From NCBI GenBank assembly GCA_947461985.1, contig CANHNT010000106.1:1-7060 (forward strand): 7,060 nt of DNA, written 5' to 3'. The stretch is from Bacteroidota bacterium. Its GTDB lineage: Bacteria > Bacteroidota > Bacteroidia > Chitinophagales > Chitinophagaceae. Under the pieces are notes generated by a model that worked only from the letters and a program-made list of their open reading frames with translations, had not been told where the DNA came from and ran no database searches. Below are positions 5,779-7,060 of this stretch, one piece after another. Position 1 is the stretch's first letter. Every line of letters starts with the position of its first letter. The position numbers were made by a program, and so were the translations under genes.

Positions 5779-6382
5779 AATTGTGCATTATGTTCTCTTC
5801 AATATTTTTATTTTGTGCAACAAATTTTTCAAGCATCATAACTAACTCATTCACTTTTCTTTTATGTTGATGAAAAATATTAGAAGTAGAAATATGACTG
5901 TTTATTAATATTTCATTATCGACAGCAATGAAAATTACTATTTCTTGTTCCTTAGAGCCTTTTATCAAACTACTTTGCATCATAAACACATCATGTAAAT
6001 CATGCATCACATAATATTTAAAATGATTTGACATAAAAAAATTAGTCAACAAAACCTTGTTATCTTCTATAGAAAATGACGTTTTTATTTTATCAAAAAA
6101 CAAGGATGTATAAAACTTGTAAAAACCATAACTAATAGAAATAAATGCTCCCAAAAATGGAATTGATTTTCTAAAAAACGATTTCATGCTTGAATCATTT
6201 TCACCTTTAGAAATCAGAAAAAAAGCAATTAAAGCAATGACAATAATCATCACGAAAAAAACAACAAAAGGTTTATACTTTTGAAAAGAATTAAGAGGAT
6301 AGCGTAAATGTTTTTTTATAAAATCAATATCAGTTTCAGCAACGATTGAACTGGTTTCATTTGAAGGTAATTTATTGTGCAT
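5777..6382 (-). CDS. Unrecognised membrane protein: two helices plus a possible PH-like C-terminal domain
   Basis: I do not recognise a named family. From the ATG at 6382 the product has 201 residues. A short polar N-terminus is followed by two strongly hydrophobic segments at about residues 36-57 (FVVFFVMIIVIALIAFFLI) and 74-92 (PFLGAFISISYGFYKFY). A basic/polar soluble portion of some 100 residues follows, with alternating hydrophobic strands (KTSFSIEDNKVLL, FKYYVMHDLHDVFMM, EIVIFIAVDNEILI) and a final amphipathic helix (KVNELVMMLEKFVAQ). Two membrane helices followed by a strand-rich domain resemble YcxB-like or bacterial PH-domain membrane proteins, but this is inference. A longer reading from TTG at 6403 is possible. 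I reject it because that TTG is the last three bases of a good -7 element. It is convergent with the START-like gene and divergent from the LptF/G gene. Confidence 0.75.
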   Translation of the reverse strand: MHNKLPSNETSSIVAETDIDFIKKHLRYPLNSFQKYKPFVVFFVMIIVIALIAFFLISKGENDSSMKSFFRKSIPFLGAFISISYGFYKFYTSLFFDKIKTSFSIEDNKVLLTNFFMSNHFKYYVMHDLHDVFMMQSSLIKGSKEQEIVIFIAVDNEILINSHISTSNIFHQHKRKVNELVMMLEKFVAQNKNIEENIMHN

Positions 6383-6400
6383 TATTGATTTTAAGAATTT

Positions 6401-6408
6401 CAAATCTA
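6401..6408 (-). promoter_or_regulatory. Candidate -7 element for the two-helix membrane protein gene
   Basis: TAGATTTG on the minus strand (6408 down to 6401) matches TAnnTTTG exactly. No TTG occurs 17-23 bases upstream, so the -33 half is weak. Transcription would begin near 6395, about 12 bases before the ATG at 6382, which supports that start over the TTG inside this element. Confidence 0.4.
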
Positions 6409-6462
6409 GAATTTATTTTAAATCTTTTTGCTTTCTTTAACTAATTTCTGTTTTGTAAAAAC

Positions 6463-6470
6463 TATTTTTG
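6463..6470 (+). promoter_or_regulatory. Candidate -7 element for the LptF/LptG-family gene
   Basis: TATTTTTG matches TAnnTTTG exactly. There is no TTG at the usual distance upstream, only T-rich sequence. The start would be near 6476, giving a leader of about 17 bases before the TTG start codon at 6493. Confidence 0.4.
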
Positions 6471-6492
6471 CTCAAATACTTAAAAAATAGAA

Positions 6493-7060
6493 TTGAAAGC
6501 ACTGCATAAATTTTTAATTAAATCATTTATTCCACCATTTGTGGCAGCCTTTATGGTAACATGGTTTATTTTTGTTATGCAATTTATGTGGGTTTGGATT
6601 GATGAATTTATAGGAAAAGGGTTAGATGTGCTCACCATTATGCAATTTTTAGGATTGCTTTCTACTACCCTCGTTCCCATTGCATTGCCTTTAGGCATAT
6701 TGTTTGCAGCTATTATGACCTATGGTAATTTAGGTGAAACATCCGAATTAACAGCTGTAAAATCTGCCGGCATTTCAATGGCAAAATTTTCTAAACCACT
6801 GTTTGTATTCATCGTTATTGTATCCATTGGTTCGTTTGCCTTCAACAATTATGTAATTCCCAGAGCACAATTGAAAGCAACTCGGCTACTCTACGATATT
6901 CAAAATAAAAAACCGGTAGTTGCTATAAAAGCAGGCACTTTTTATAAAGACATACCGAATCACACCATTTATATTTCTAAAAAAGATGCAGATGATAAAA
7001 CGGTGCACGATATTAAAATTTATGACCATACCTCAGGACGTGGAAATGATAAAGTTATTA
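6493..7060 (+). CDS. LptF/LptG-family permease (YjgP/YjgQ), lipopolysaccharide export, 3'-truncated by window edge
   Basis: 189 codons are visible and the gene runs off the right edge; full members have about 350-480 residues or more in this phylum. The family forms the inner-membrane channel of the LptB2FG ABC transporter, which extracts lipopolysaccharide and passes it to LptC and the periplasmic bridge. Visible are TM1 (~13-33), a loop with WIDEFIGKGLD (35-45), TM2 (~50-75), the cytoplasmic coupling segment GNLGETSELTAVKSAGIS (78-95) with its ExxAxKSAGIS signature that contacts LptB, TM3 (~102-120) and the start of the periplasmic jellyroll from ~140 (AIKAGTFYKDIPNHTIYI). The start is TTG at 6493: an in-frame stop lies at 6481-6483, and the first ATG (residue 21) is inside TM1. 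Starts of the type (L/M)KxLHxFxxKSF are usual in this family. I cannot tell LptF from LptG on this half. Confidence 0.9.
   Translation, partial: MKALHKFLIKSFIPPFVAAFMVTWFIFVMQFMWVWIDEFIGKGLDVLTIMQFLGLLSTTLVPIALPLGILFAAIMTYGNLGETSELTAVKSAGISMAKFSKPLFVFIVIVSIGSFAFNNYVIPRAQLKATRLLYDIQNKKPVVAIKAGTFYKDIPNHTIYISKKDADDKTVHDIKIYDHTSGRGNDKVI

Noticed and set aside
6480..6698. A 72-codon open frame on the minus strand
   Set aside because: It is antisense to the start of the LptF/G-family gene, which has clear family motifs.
1..7060. CRISPR array, tRNA, rRNA, riboswitch, insertion sequence or phage module
   Set aside because: I saw no regularly spaced direct repeats, no cloverleaf or rRNA sequence, no transposase or integrase motif and no terminal inverted repeats. 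Every inverted repeat noticed is a terminator hairpin or a short intergenic dyad.

Overview
The window is AT-rich DNA from a member of the Bacteroidota. Four things support this. Two proteins end in type IX secretion (T9SS) type A sorting tails. The sigma factor is the short RpoD form, lacking region 1.1, that is typical of the phylum. Several promoters match the phylum's TTG / TAnnTTTG pattern. Shine-Dalgarno sequences are essentially absent. The mix of families fits a free-living Flavobacteriia, Chitinophagia or Saprospiria-type organism; I cannot go further than phylum with confidence.

Left part (1-3534, all minus strand): three genes for exported proteins, read from right to left. First is an arylsulfotransferase-like enzyme with an Ig-like module and a T9SS tail. 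Nine bases later comes a 334-residue T9SS protein built from two copies of a beta-sandwich module. After a hairpin terminator comes a CotH-family protein (spore-coat-kinase-like fold), which runs off the left edge. The first two are almost certainly one operon. The CotH gene starts so close to the terminator that it probably depends on read-through.

Middle (3535-5342): a divergent intergenic region carries a clear promoter for a small J-domain plus KTSC-domain protein on the plus strand. This gene converges on rpoD (minus strand), with one bidirectional terminator between them. The primary sigma factor gene is preceded by an almost perfect housekeeping promoter (TTG-N19-TACATTTG), which suggests that it transcribes itself.

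Right part (5343-7060): a START-like/SRPBCC small protein (plus) converges on an unrecognised two-helix membrane protein with a possible PH-like tail (minus), again sharing one hairpin terminator. Divergent from the latter is the 5' part of an LptF/LptG-family permease of the lipopolysaccharide exporter, which starts on TTG and runs off the right edge.

The right two thirds look like ordinary core-genome housekeeping. The left third is the accessory part. I see no CRISPR array, tRNA, rRNA, insertion sequence or phage gene, and no convincing wholly new system. The most interesting items are the CotH / repeat-module / arylsulfotransferase trio and the hairpin inside it.
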